Positions 34,021-42,738 of a stretch of DNA of 60,678 bases are shown piece by piece (the first letter of the stretch is position 1; every line of letters begins with the position of its first letter). The DNA lies in contig CAZQVA010000012.1 of NCBI GenBank assembly GCA_964596685.1, forward strand, positions 1-60,678. The letters run 5' to 3'. The notes beneath the pieces were generated by a model. It was not told the origin of the DNA. It saw nothing but the letters and a program-made list of their open reading frames with translations, and made no database searches. The position numbers and the translations under genes are program-made. Source of the stretch: CAZQVA01 sp964596685. Its GTDB lineage: Bacteria > Chlamydiota > Chlamydiia > Chlamydiales > VFKH01.

Positions 34021-34089
34021 ACAACACCTCACTTTTTAATTTTTAGGTTAACACTTTAGGGAAATGTCAGCAATAAAAGAGAAAATCCT

Positions 34090-34398
34090 GGGTGTAATTC
34101 AATGTGTTAGTTAACTATTTGGAGCCAGAATGGAAGCTTTTCTTAAGGATTTACCAGACAACCTTCTGCCAAAAAATCCTTATTTTCCCCCTCTGTGTGC
34201 TCTGTGGACTCTGTGGTAAATATTTTTATTTAAAACATATGTTAATTGTTTTGAACCACAAAGCTCACAGAGCACACAGGGGGGGTATAAGCTGTTATGC
34301 ATTATTCTAGAATAAGAATTAATAGGGACTGGAGTGGGTATATTAAAAGGATATGAGTCCCTAGTTTTTCATCCTTCCTAACACTTTGAATTACACCC
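34090..34398. mobile_element. 309-bp MITE-like element, copy A
   Basis: The element is bounded by inverted repeats of 21 bp: GGGTGTAATTCAATGTGT at 34090 onward and its complement ending at 34398 (one mismatch). Inside is a hairpin (about 34187-34286) with CTCTGTGTGCTCTGTGG on the left and CCACAAAGCTCACAGAG on the right. It has no coding capacity. A second copy of nearly the same length is at 51407-51710. No convincing target-site duplication is seen. It fills almost all of the 386-bp gap between gnd and argS. Confidence 0.85.
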
Positions 34399-34406
34399 GA
34401 AAATTC

Positions 34407-36116
34407 TTACATTCGATCAATCACCTTAAGCCCTAAGATATGCATACCGAGTTGTAAAATGCGTTCTGTGGCGCGACAAAGAAGAAGACGGCTTGCTTCT
34501 TCCTGCGTGTTAGCCACATGGCAATCCCTAAAAAAGGCATTGAATTTCTCTGCCAGTTGATAGAGATATTCACAGAGACGGTGAGGCATTAAGTCGTCGG
34601 CAAGTATTTCAGCACGTTCTTGGAAGCGCAGTAAATGAAGGACCAGTGCGCGCTCTGAGGGGTGTGAAATGTGCAATGTATCCCATGGAATCATAGCCAC
34701 ATCTTTACCAACACGTTTTTGAATGCTTAAAGTACGCACGAGAGAATACATGAGAAAGGCAGCCGTATTTCCCTCAAAGCGTAACATGCGCTCATAACTG
34801 AAGGAATAGTCGTGTGTGCGTTGGCAGGAAAGATCAGCATATTTAACAGCATTCATTCCAAGGGCAATGGCAGCAGCTTCAATATCATCCGGTGGGTTTT
34901 CGCGTCCTTGTAGAAGGGTGCGAGCTTGATCAATAGCTGAAGTCAGGAGGTCAATCAAACGTTCTGTATGACCGGATCGTGTTTTGAATTTCTTTCCATC
35001 AGGGCCAAGAACAAGTCCAAAGGGCACATGGTCGAGGCGAGTCTTGGATGGATCCCAATATTCCATCAATTTGCCGCACTCAAATAGAAGGGCAAAGTGG
35101 GAAGATTGACCTGCATCAGTAACAATGATGATGCGATCAGCTCTCTCTTCTTGAATGCGGTGGTAGAGACAGGCTAAGTCGGTCGTTGCATAGGTATACC
35201 CGCCGTCGCTTTTTTGTAACATGAAAGGTTGTTCGATGCCTGGAATAAAGAGACATTTTGCGCCATCAGAAATGACAAGATGACCTTTTTTTTCAGCATC
35301 TTCGACAACAAAGGGGAGCCAGGGTTGATAAAAAGATTCTCCTCGATCTTGTAGACGAATTTCTAATAAGTCATAGATCTCTTGATAGGCGGCGCTCGAG
35401 ATGGCACAAATACGTTTCCATAGTTCTCTAGCTTCTTTTTCTCCCGATTGAAGGGCAACCACCTGTAGTTGGGACTGTTTTTTAAAGGCAGCATCACTAT
35501 CAAAACGTTCCTTAGCAGTGCGATACCAAAGTGTTAGATCGCTAAGGACGCTTTTTTCAAGATCAGGTTTTTGTTCCTTAAGATAGGCAATAAGCATCCC
35601 AAAAGCAGTTCCCCAGTCTCCAATGTGATTAAGGCGCAACACATCATTGCCTAGCGTTTCAAAGAGACGAGCCAAACAGTCGCCGATAATGGTCGAACGT
35701 AGATGACCTACGTGCATTTCTTTAGCAATATTAGGAGAGGAAAAGTCAATAACGATGCGTTGTGGCTGATCTGTGGTGAGCCCAAAATTTTTGGTTTCCA
35801 TGATTAAAGCGAGGTGTTTTTGTAGCCAATCCTCTTTTAAAGTAATGTTGATAAATCCAGGGCCTGCGATGGAAGTGTCTTGAATCATCTCTTTGAGGTT
35901 CGCTGGAAGGTGTTCCAATAGTGTAGTCGCAACGGTGCGCGGCGCAACATTGAGTTTTTTTGCCCACTTCATAGCACTGTTGAATTGGTAATCAGCAAAT
36001 TGACTCTCTGCAATTTCAATGGGTAGCTCATCTTGAAGAGGTAGCAGGCCGGGAAAGGCATTAAACAACGCTTGTGAAAAACCCTCTTTGAGTAGGGTGG
36101 ATAGGCTTGGAATCAT
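34407..36116 (-). CDS. argS: Arginyl-tRNA synthetase
   Basis: A 569-residue class I synthetase. The HIGH-type motif is HVGHLRSTIIG, preceded by IDFSSPNIAKEMH; the KMSKS region reads KFKTRSG, the form usual in ArgRS. The N-terminal Add1 tRNA-binding domain and the C-terminal anticodon-binding domain (FNAFFRDC, ending GLKVIDRM) are both present, so the protein is complete. It stops 8 bp from the MITE-like element. Confidence 0.96.
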   Translation of the reverse strand: MIPSLSTLLKEGFSQALFNAFPGLLPLQDELPIEIAESQFADYQFNSAMKWAKKLNVAPRTVATTLLEHLPANLKEMIQDTSIAGPGFINITLKEDWLQKHLALIMETKNFGLTTDQPQRIVIDFSSPNIAKEMHVGHLRSTIIGDCLARLFETLGNDVLRLNHIGDWGTAFGMLIAYLKEQKPDLEKSVLSDLTLWYRTAKERFDSDAAFKKQSQLQVVALQSGEKEARELWKRICAISSAAYQEIYDLLEIRLQDRGESFYQPWLPFVVEDAEKKGHLVISDGAKCLFIPGIEQPFMLQKSDGGYTYATTDLACLYHRIQEERADRIIIVTDAGQSSHFALLFECGKLMEYWDPSKTRLDHVPFGLVLGPDGKKFKTRSGHTERLIDLLTSAIDQARTLLQGRENPPDDIEAAAIALGMNAVKYADLSCQRTHDYSFSYERMLRFEGNTAAFLMYSLVRTLSIQKRVGKDVAMIPWDTLHISHPSERALVLHLLRFQERAEILADDLMPHRLCEYLYQLAEKFNAFFRDCHVANTQEEASRLLLCRATERILQLGMHILGLKVIDRM

Positions 36117-36162
36117 GGGAAAAATGACCTTGATGATTAAAGGGGTAAACAGTTAACCTTGT

Positions 36163-36327
36163 TATACCCATTCTACCTGAAGAATTGAATTTTAAATCGA
36201 GAGAAAGCCCCGGGCTCGAGCTAGAAACAAGTCCTCATATTACTATAATATGGGGGTTTTTTTTCTGGCTCGATCGCGGGAGCTTTTTCTTCGACCTAAA
36301 ACCAATTCTTCAGGTGGAATGGGTATA
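36163..36327. mobile_element. 165-bp MITE-like inverted-repeat element
   Basis: The ends TATACCCATTCTACCTGAAG (36163 on) and its near-complement finishing at 36327 form terminal inverted repeats of about 26 bp. The pairing continues inward (ATCGAG, GCTC, AGAAA, CATATTA) so the whole element can fold into one hairpin. No reading frame. Its terminal 30 bp also occur alone at 24515 and 31488. Confidence 0.8.
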
Positions 36328-36380
36328 GCTTGAGAGATTTAGTATACAGAAATTTGCCTTTTCTGACTTGGGGGTGATTG

Positions 36381-37112
36381 ATGACGCATGTGGCCATTCC
36401 GGAACAACTAAAAGCTGAGCTCGATGCATTCTTTAAAAAGAATAAGCATCCTGAGTTGGTCAGTTCGTATCTTTTTTTCCTCGAAAAAAAGTATCGCCTG
36501 CAACCAGTCCTATTTGTGAAGGAAAAACGCATTTATCAAAGTATTGAGGATGCCGTTCGCTATTTAGAGAGCGAGGGTAAGTTATGGCGCCAGACTGAAA
36601 TCAAAATTGGTTTTGGTCCGCCAACTGTGAATGCAGAGACAAAGCGTATTTATATTTGTCCTTTCAGCGGAAAAGTGTTTGGAGACAATACCCACCCACA
36701 TCCGCAAGATGCGATCTACGACTGGGTATCTACGTGTCCAGAGAATAACGAGTATGTCAATGGATTAAAGGCGAAGCGATTCTTTGTTTCAGATGATCCA
36801 GAAGTAATTCAGAGTTATATTACACCGCGAAAAGATCCTATCAAACGTATTGTTTACTCGTCGTTAATTACTGGAAAACTCTTTTTGACTAAAGAGTCGG
36901 TTGTAGAAGATTTTAAGCAAAATTGGCTGAAACGCTTGACACTTGTTGAAGTGCAGAACCAAAACCGCTTCCAGATCGAGGAGCATTTCCTTGCCTTCAT
37001 CAAGAAGCAAATGGCTGAAGAACAAATCGCAGCCTTCGTAGAAGCATTGGCAGCTTATCCCGAATTCCAAGCTGTGGTGATACAGTGGATGGAAGAGGGT
37101 GCAGAAGAATAG
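36381..37112 (+). CDS. DUF2709 family protein, chlamydial
   Basis: A 243-residue cytoplasmic protein that I place in DUF2709, a family I know only from Chlamydiae. It has a central beta-rich region with YICPFSGKVFGDNTHPHPQD, whose Cys and His residues could bind a metal, and a helical C-terminus. GGGGTG precedes the ATG by four bases; a TTG one codon upstream is also possible. It overlaps tsaE by 14 bp. The neighbourhood tsaE/dnaQ matches that in Chlamydia. Role unknown. Confidence 0.8.
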   Translation: MTHVAIPEQLKAELDAFFKKNKHPELVSSYLFFLEKKYRLQPVLFVKEKRIYQSIEDAVRYLESEGKLWRQTEIKIGFGPPTVNAETKRIYICPFSGKVFGDNTHPHPQDAIYDWVSTCPENNEYVNGLKAKRFFVSDDPEVIQSYITPRKDPIKRIVYSSLITGKLFLTKESVVEDFKQNWLKRLTLVEVQNQNRFQIEEHFLAFIKKQMAEEQIAAFVEALAAYPEFQAVVIQWMEEGAEE

Positions 37113-37530
37113 TGCCTCAGGTTTTGAGGCCATCTCTCATTCCGTTGCAGAGACTTTTGAAATAGGTCAAAGGGTCGCACAAATGATGCGGCCCGGTCTT
37201 CCTCTGCTCTTGACGGGGGACTTGGGGGCAGGTAAGACGACGCTTGTTAAAGGAATTATCCACAGTTTGACAGGCGTTGATCCGCAATTTATCTGTAGTC
37301 CGACATATACGTATCTTCATTTATATCCACACGACAACCCATTTTGTGCTCATTTTGACCTCTATCGCCTCTCTTGCTTTGAGGATTTTCAAGCACTTGG
37401 TTTTTGTGACTATCTTTTTGCCCCTTGGATGACGTGCATAGAATGGCCAGAGAGGGTGCCAGAGATTACAGGTCAACTTCTTATCATGGAGCATCTCACT
37501 TCATGCGAGCGTCGTATTAGAGTTTTATAG
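37099..37530 (+). CDS. tsaE: tRNA threonylcarbamoyladenosine protein TsaE
   Basis: A 143-residue P-loop ATPase, the regulatory partner of TsaB/TsaD in making t6A on ANN-decoding tRNAs. Walker A is GDLGAGKTTLVKG; the switch-like CSPTYTYLHLY and HFDLYRL segments and the late IEWPERVP are all conserved. The start is GTG, with AGAGG immediately before it, inside the end of the preceding gene. Confidence 0.92.
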   Translation: MQKNSASGFEAISHSVAETFEIGQRVAQMMRPGLPLLLTGDLGAGKTTLVKGIIHSLTGVDPQFICSPTYTYLHLYPHDNPFCAHFDLYRLSCFEDFQALGFCDYLFAPWMTCIEWPERVPEITGQLLIMEHLTSCERRIRVL

Positions 37531-37545
37531 TATAATCATTCTCTT

Positions 37546-38175
37546 ATGAAAAAATTCACCTGCTCCCAAGTTCGATTTGTTAAAAGTGGTTGTCTGCCCG
37601 AACACTGGCCCAATTTAAATCTTGGCTCCAAAGAAGTTGCCATTGTAGGGCGTTCCAATGTTGGAAAATCTAGTCTCCTCAATCTTTTATTTGCGCAAAA
37701 ATTGGCACTGGTTTCAGCAACACCTGGTAAGACGCAGCTGCTCAACTTCTTTTTAGTGGATGGGCAATGGAGCTTTGTGGATCTGCCTGGATATGGATTT
37801 GCAAGTGCTCCAAAAGAAGTGCAAAGAAAATGGGGCGAAGCGATCGATACCTATTTAACAGGCCGCAAGGAGCTTGCCTTTATTTTGATGCTCTTAGACC
37901 TAAAGCGTGATCCTTCCGTCGATGATCAACGATTTCTAGCCTGGGCGGCAGCTGCACAAAAACCTGTGGTGATTATTTTTACTAAAGCTGACCAAGTACC
38001 GCAGGGCCAATGGAATAAACGCATTCAGCAGGTTTTTGCATCGATTGGGCAAGAGTTCCCCTATGTGGTGACATCGACATTAAAAAAGGTGGGAAGACCC
38101 CTTCTCATATCACTTCTCAATAATTTATTAAATGATCAACAAGAGGATGAGCAATCGCATGGGCCTGCTGAATAA
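37546..38175 (+). CDS. engB: Ribosome biogenesis GTPase EngB/YsxC
   Basis: A 209-residue small GTPase needed for 50S subunit assembly. The G motifs are all present: GRSNVGKSSLLN (G1), TPGKTQLLNFF (G2), DLPGYGFA (G3), TKADQV (G4) and TSTLKKVG (G5). Length is typical. TATAAT at about 37530 is a possible promoter element, though the 15-bp spacing from tsaE suggests a shared transcript. The 3' end overlaps dnaQ. Confidence 0.94.
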   Translation: MKKFTCSQVRFVKSGCLPEHWPNLNLGSKEVAIVGRSNVGKSSLLNLLFAQKLALVSATPGKTQLLNFFLVDGQWSFVDLPGYGFASAPKEVQRKWGEAIDTYLTGRKELAFILMLLDLKRDPSVDDQRFLAWAAAAQKPVVIIFTKADQVPQGQWNKRIQQVFASIGQEFPYVVTSTLKKVGRPLLISLLNNLLNDQQEDEQSHGPAE

Positions 38176-38908
38176 AGAAGAGTTTGTCTGTATCGATTGT
38201 GAGACAACGGGGTTGGACACAGAAAATGATGTGATCATCGAGGTGGCACTCGTGCGGTTCACTCTACAGGAAATCTTCCATTCTTTTTCCACCCTTGTCG
38301 ATCCTGGTCGTCCTATCCCTGAAGCTTCGATGAAGATTCACCACATTAAAGATGATATGGTAAAGGGACAGCCTTTGATTGAAGAGGTCTTGCCACACAT
38401 CTTAGAGAATATTGGCAATAAGATTGTCGTGGGTCACGGAGTAAAATTTGATTTACAGATGCTTGACCGTGCTGCTGCGAGGGCAGGGCTCCCGTCCAAG
38501 CTTATAGAATGCCGTACTTTTGATACATTGCGCTTGGCTCGCTATTATGGTGAGAGCCCCGTCAATTCGCTGGAGAGTTTGCGCTGCCATTTTAATATCG
38601 CTGATGAGGGAGCTCATCGCGCATTGAACGATGTGATGGTGAATATCGAAGTTTTCAAAAAGCTCGTCCTCGGATACAAGACTTCAGAAGAAATTACGGA
38701 ATTACTTTCAAAGCCTGTGCTGATGAAAACGATGCCTCTTGGAAAATATAAAGGGCGTATTTTTAAAGAAATCCCTGAAAATTATTTGCAATGGGCCTCC
38801 CATCAAGAATTTGACCAAGATCTTCTTTACTCAATTCGTACGGAACTTAAGCGCAGGAAAAAAACTGTCGACTTTGCGCGTGCGGCTAACCCCTTTTCCT
38901 CACTCTAG
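38159..38908 (+). CDS. dnaQ: DnaQ-like 3'-5' exonuclease with C-terminal DUF3820
   Basis: A 249-residue DEDDh exonuclease, related to the proofreading epsilon subunit of DNA polymerase III. Catalytic motifs: CIDCETTGLD, VVGHGVKFDLQML, and EGAHRALNDVMVN. After about residue 185 there is a DUF3820-like module, MPLGKYKGRIFKEIP, ending YLQWAS. Start choice is uncertain: the ATG at 38159 has AGAGGA 11 bases upstream, while the ATGs at 38132 and 38147 would add up to nine residues. All overlap the end of engB. Whether it is the replicative epsilon or a repair exonuclease cannot be told. Confidence 0.85.
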   Translation: MGLLNKEEFVCIDCETTGLDTENDVIIEVALVRFTLQEIFHSFSTLVDPGRPIPEASMKIHHIKDDMVKGQPLIEEVLPHILENIGNKIVVGHGVKFDLQMLDRAAARAGLPSKLIECRTFDTLRLARYYGESPVNSLESLRCHFNIADEGAHRALNDVMVNIEVFKKLVLGYKTSEEITELLSKPVLMKTMPLGKYKGRIFKEIPENYLQWASHQEFDQDLLYSIRTELKRRKKTVDFARAANPFSSL

Positions 38909-38913
38909 GAGGG

Positions 38914-39972
38914 ATGATGACACCTTTTTGTTCTATGAGTTTAGAAGCGCTTACCGCGTGGTTGGTTGAAAGAGGGCAACCGGCATTTCGTGCCAAACAA
39001 CTTTTCGAATGGGTTTATAAGAAGGGTATCTGTGAGTGGAGTCAGATGACCTCATTGCCAAAAGAGCTACAGGGGATATTAAAGGAACATTTCCTTTTAC
39101 CCTCATTAGAATTTGTCAAAGAAGTAGGTTCCTTGGATGGACAGACCTTTAAATCTCTCTGGAAGTTGACAGATGGACAACTTGTTGAATCTGTTTTAAT
39201 TTGTGCGCCAGGTCGGCAGACAGTGTGTGTTTCCTCTCAGGTTGGATGTCCAGCGCGTTGTGCATTCTGTGCCTCGGGAAAAGAGGGGCTTATGCGAAAT
39301 CTTTCTTCAGGTGAGATCGTGGAGCAGGTATGGCATACAAGTAACAAATTACGAACCATTGGTCAAGAAGTCACAAATGTTGTTTTCATGGGGATGGGAG
39401 AGCCGCTAGAAAACTATGACGCGGTTGTTGGGGCGGTAAGGCTTCTTAATGAGCCACAAGGCATCAATATGTCGCGCCGCCGCATCACGATCTCGACAGT
39501 GGGTGTCGTTGAAAAAATTATTGCGCTTTCTCATGAGGATTTAGGGGTCAATCTTGTCCTTTCATTGCATGCACCTAATCAACGCATTCGACAAAAAATC
39601 ATTCCTTATGCGAGAAGATACGATTTGACTGATGTGATGCAGGCAATGGATGATTTTGCAGAGCGCACTAAACGCGATATTACTTTTGAATACACTCTTT
39701 TAGAGGGTATCAATGATCAAGTAGAGCATGCGCATGAGCTGGCTCAACTCATTGGATCGCGTCAATGTACGGTTAATCTGATTCCATATAATCCCGTAAT
39801 GGGATTGCGTCTAAAAAGACCATCGCGACAGTCAATTGAAGAGTTTCGCTCCGTATTAGAGCAGCGAGGGTTGATTCATACTTGTCGTTATACGAAAGGG
39901 GATGATATTGCCGCTGCCTGTGGACAGTTGCGTTTGCAAAAACAAGGTGAGGTAAATGATGTGGTGGCCTAG
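38914..39972 (+). CDS. rlmN: 23S rRNA (A2503)/tRNA methyltransferase RlmN
   Basis: A 352-residue radical SAM enzyme that methylates C2 of A2503 in 23S rRNA. The iron-sulfur cluster motif is CPARCAFC, the SAM region GMGEPLENYD, and the methyl-carrying cysteine lies in the C-terminal AAACGQL. A strong AGGAGG at 38907-38912 sits very close to the first ATG, so the ATG one codon on is equally possible. The 3' end overlaps pgsA by 17 bp. Confidence 0.95.
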   Translation: MMTPFCSMSLEALTAWLVERGQPAFRAKQLFEWVYKKGICEWSQMTSLPKELQGILKEHFLLPSLEFVKEVGSLDGQTFKSLWKLTDGQLVESVLICAPGRQTVCVSSQVGCPARCAFCASGKEGLMRNLSSGEIVEQVWHTSNKLRTIGQEVTNVVFMGMGEPLENYDAVVGAVRLLNEPQGINMSRRRITISTVGVVEKIIALSHEDLGVNLVLSLHAPNQRIRQKIIPYARRYDLTDVMQAMDDFAERTKRDITFEYTLLEGINDQVEHAHELAQLIGSRQCTVNLIPYNPVMGLRLKRPSRQSIEEFRSVLEQRGLIHTCRYTKGDDIAAACGQLRLQKQGEVNDVVA

Positions 39973-40570
39973 TCTGCTGACAATCACGCGAATTTTTTTA
40001 AGCCCCATTTTCTTTCTTCTCTATGTCGAATATGAAGCGCTAGGAATTAGTTTTAAAGTACTTCCCTATCTCCTCATCGGACTTTTAGCCGTTTCAGAAC
40101 TTTCTGATGCTTTTGATGGGTATGTCGCGCGCCGTCTGAATCAAGTGACTGATTTGGGAAAAATTCTAGATCCTATGGCCGATAGCATTAGCCGTATTTC
40201 TGTATTTTTAACCTTTACCCAAGGGGTGATTCAGCTGCCTCTTTTGCTTGTCTTCGTCTTTATCTATCGCGATGCTGTAGTGAGTACGCTAAGGACTGTG
40301 TGTGCGCTGCGCGGTGTTGCTCTGGCGGCGCGTCAAAGTGGAAAAGTTAAGGCGGTAGCGCAGGCTATTGTTGCCTTTTTTATTCTCGGGTTGTTAGCGC
40401 TTTATGCAGCTGATAAAATTTCCCTTGCAACATTGCAGATCTATAGCTTCTGGAGCGTAACGGTCGTAGCCATTTATACCCTTCTTTCCATGGGCGACTA
40501 TATTTGGGCTAACCGCCAGCACATTAAAAAGTTATTACAGAAGCGCTCCCCCCGCCTTTACAAAAAATAA
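39956..40570 (+). CDS. pgsA: CDP-diacylglycerol-glycerol-3-phosphate phosphatidyltransferase
   Basis: A 204-residue membrane enzyme that makes phosphatidylglycerolphosphate. The CDP-alcohol phosphotransferase motif is complete: DAFDGYVARR followed by G-x3-D-x3-D in LGKILDPMAD. Four to six membrane helices are predicted. AAGGTGAGG precedes the ATG. In Chlamydia pgsA and glgA are neighbours as I recall; here 3.3 kb with four lineage-specific genes separates them. Confidence 0.9.
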   Translation: MMWWPSLLTITRIFLSPIFFLLYVEYEALGISFKVLPYLLIGLLAVSELSDAFDGYVARRLNQVTDLGKILDPMADSISRISVFLTFTQGVIQLPLLLVFVFIYRDAVVSTLRTVCALRGVALAARQSGKVKAVAQAIVAFFILGLLALYAADKISLATLQIYSFWSVTVVAIYTLLSMGDYIWANRQHIKKLLQKRSPRLYKK

Positions 40571-40620
40571 TTTGTGAAAATCCCTCCTGATTCTCGACAA
40601 TAAAAAGAAAGGATCGCTGT

Positions 40621-42060
40621 ATGACTTTTATTAAAGCATTTCATGAAATCGCTACTGGTCATGACAAGTATATTATTAAAGAGCCATCAGGTCGATTTAA
40701 GATCTCTTCTACAAGAGAAAAAGGGGCGTTGCGCGTCGCTGAGATCTATCAAAAAGCCAAAGCAGAGCAGAACAAGATAGGTCCAGGTGATCTTAGTCAG
40801 TTTGCTGGTCGGTTAGCTACGAGTTTGAATAAGACCTTCTGGCGTAAGGTTCAGAATTTTTTTGACACCCTCTTTGGCGGCAGCTATATCAATAAATTTG
40901 AAGCTCTTGCACTCGAAGCAGTTCCAGACGCTCCAAAAGAGGCGAAACACCCCCCTTCAATGCCCCCACTTGCTCAGGAAGTTGCTACTTTTGGTGATTT
41001 AACCGCACAGCTAGCTGCAAGAGAAAAACGAAAAGCTGAACAAAAGAAGCAGTCGTCTGGCGGATGGAGCAACTTCTTTACTTCTAATAAAGGCGCTGAA
41101 AAACCCACTGCGCCTCTACAATCAGTTGACATCGGTGCTCGTTTGACGAAGTCCCTTGCTCTGAAAAGAAAGCAAGCGATGGGGGAGGGGACGTCCTCGC
41201 TGGTCTCTTATCAAGAAGCCGCACTGCAAGTGCTTTATGGGCTGCGTCACGGTATTGTTGAAAAACAGGGATTCATGGATCGCCTTAAATCGCCTAAAGA
41301 GGCAGGTGAGGTGGAAAAAACTCTTGAAGGCAGCTCTACGGTAGCTGTGCTGGGTGTTTTACTGAAAGTCCTCGGGGAGCCTAAAAATGCACAACTTAAT
41401 GATCTTTTTGAAACGCTGCTCCATATCGAATGCTTAAGAGATAGTAAGTTGCCAGGGGAGCCTTCTAAAGAAAGTGTTTTGGGTCATATATGGAGTACAT
41501 TAGTAGAAGGGAAGCTGAAGAAGAGAGAACCATTTTTATTTCCAGCGGGTTATGCAGCAGAAAAAGGAGAAGGTCATGCGATTCTTTGCGCATTTCAACC
41601 ACAACAAGATGGTGCATGGTCTTTAGAGGTGATCAATACAGGGGAAGGGGCTGAAGGTAAGACGGTGCGTTATAAAGGCATTAAGGATTTACTCAGTAAA
41701 GAGACTTCTTTTGATGCATTGATTCGCTATGTAGCGTACGCACAACCAGGTGCGTCAATTGATCAGGTATACAAGACGTTAGACGCTCTTGCAGCTGTTG
41801 AAAGAGAAAACGGGCGCGAGGTATTGAAGCAGCAGCGTGGATGTTGCGCCATCGCTTCATTGCTTGCATGGATGAAACTACAAGATCCACAAGGTTATGA
41901 AGATAAAAAGAAAACGCTGATTGATAAAGTAAAGGCGGAAGTAAAGCAAGCATGCTTCAATCTTGCCAGGGGATTGAAAGACCAGATTTATAAGAAGCAG
42001 CGACAGGATGTTAAATTTAGCGGGGACTTTGCGGAGTGTGTTAATAAGCTCCTTGAATAA
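40621..42060 (+). CDS. Putative papain-like (His-before-Cys) effector protein
   Basis: A 479-residue protein without Sec signal or membrane helix. Residues 1-200 are basic and low-complexity with KKQSSGG-type linkers. The second half contains FPAGYAAEKGEGHAILCAF (near 305-323), then EVINTGEGAEG, and about 80 residues later QQRGCCAIASLLAWM (near 402-416). I have seen the order Gly-His-Ala, Asn-Thr-Gly and Gln-x-x-G-x-C in a family of amoeba-associated bacterial proteins; it suggests a cysteine protease-like fold with His before Cys. That is an inference. An AAGAAAGGA ribosome site is present. It precedes two tiny membrane proteins. Confidence 0.7.
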   Translation: MTFIKAFHEIATGHDKYIIKEPSGRFKISSTREKGALRVAEIYQKAKAEQNKIGPGDLSQFAGRLATSLNKTFWRKVQNFFDTLFGGSYINKFEALALEAVPDAPKEAKHPPSMPPLAQEVATFGDLTAQLAAREKRKAEQKKQSSGGWSNFFTSNKGAEKPTAPLQSVDIGARLTKSLALKRKQAMGEGTSSLVSYQEAALQVLYGLRHGIVEKQGFMDRLKSPKEAGEVEKTLEGSSTVAVLGVLLKVLGEPKNAQLNDLFETLLHIECLRDSKLPGEPSKESVLGHIWSTLVEGKLKKREPFLFPAGYAAEKGEGHAILCAFQPQQDGAWSLEVINTGEGAEGKTVRYKGIKDLLSKETSFDALIRYVAYAQPGASIDQVYKTLDALAAVERENGREVLKQQRGCCAIASLLAWMKLQDPQGYEDKKKTLIDKVKAEVKQACFNLARGLKDQIYKKQRQDVKFSGDFAECVNKLLE

Positions 42061-42107
42061 ATTCACCTTTTGGATCACCATGGAGCAGTTTAATTGGGAG
42101 CTTCCTC

Positions 42108-42314
42108 ATGAAAAAACTGCTTATCTGTGCTACACTTTTCTCGCTGTTGACGAGTTCGCTTTTTTCTCAAGAATCACACGCGCGCGCTGCTGAGGTGGGC
42201 GCTAAATCTTCTTTGCCACCTAGTGCGATTCTAGTGGCAATTGGCGCCATTGCCATTGTGGCTGCGGTAATTATTATCCCAAACAGCGGCGACAGCGCAC
42301 ACTCACATGCGTAA
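42108..42314 (+). CDS. Tiny exported membrane protein, RAAxxG/His-Ser-tail family
   Basis: A 68-residue protein: signal peptide (about 1-20, MKKLLICATLFSLLTSSLF), the motif RAAEVG, one Ile/Val/Ala membrane helix (about 40-57) and the tail NSGDSAHSHA. GGGAG lies about nine bases upstream of the ATG. It is followed 88 bp later by a paralogue and matches the pair at 2652-3262 in every part of its plan. Function unknown. Confidence 0.75.
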   Translation: MKKLLICATLFSLLTSSLFSQESHARAAEVGAKSSLPPSAILVAIGAIAIVAAVIIIPNSGDSAHSHA

Positions 42315-42402
42315 TTATTTTATTGTTTAAATATCATGTTGCGATGTAGAGTCTTAAGTAATGTTCGGGAGTTATCATTTCCCCTCGTTTTGGAGAGAGA
42401 TC

Positions 42403-42627
42403 ATGAAAAAATTAGTCGTTTTGGCCCTGTTATTGAGTGCATTTGGCAGCACATTGCATGCCCAAGCAAATCAGCCTCAACAGCGTCCTAATGCTCAACG
42501 TCGTGGAGCATCCACGGGAGTATCAGCTGGTGCAGTTGCTGTTGGTGTTGGTGTTGTAGTGGTAGCAGCAGCGATTGCGATTGCAGCAAGCAATTCCGGT
42601 TCTTCTCACTCACATTCAAGTGATTAG
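42403..42627 (+). CDS. Tiny exported membrane protein, His-Ser-tail family
   Basis: A 74-residue protein: signal peptide ending LHAQ (about 1-20), a Gln/Arg/Pro-rich linker with RRGASTG in place of RAAxxG, one Val/Ala/Ile-rich helix (about 44-62) and the tail NSGSSHSHSSD. GGAGAGA precedes the ATG used; an ATG 14 codons upstream is in frame but lacks a ribosome site and would spoil the signal peptide. A strong terminator follows 8 bp after the stop, so this closes the transcript. Confidence 0.75.
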   Translation: MKKLVVLALLLSAFGSTLHAQANQPQQRPNAQRRGASTGVSAGAVAVGVGVVVVAAAIAIAASNSGSSHSHSSD

Positions 42628-42635
42628 AACTACAC

Positions 42636-42682
42636 TTTCTGGAATGGTGCCAATAAGTTAATAGTGTGCACCTTTCCAGAAA
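42636..42682 (+). terminator. Rho-independent terminator
   Basis: TTTCTGGAATGGTGC and GCACCTTTCCAGAAA form a 15-bp stem with one mismatch and a loop of 17 bases, followed by a T-rich stretch (TTTCTTTT). Confidence 0.7.
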
Positions 42683-42738
42683 TTTCTTTTGGTTTAAAGG
42701 ATAGACTAGTGTAGCATTTTGCGAAAAAAAACTGCACA

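Noticed and set aside
34187..34286. CTCTGTGG hairpin considered as a CRISPR-like or tRNA structure
   Set aside because: There is no repeat-spacer periodicity and no tRNA fold; it is a single long hairpin within a larger repeated element.
34104..34310. 68-codon frame inside the MITE-like element
   Set aside because: It spans the internal hairpin, is rich in Cys and His by virtue of the repeat sequence, and is not conserved in copy B.
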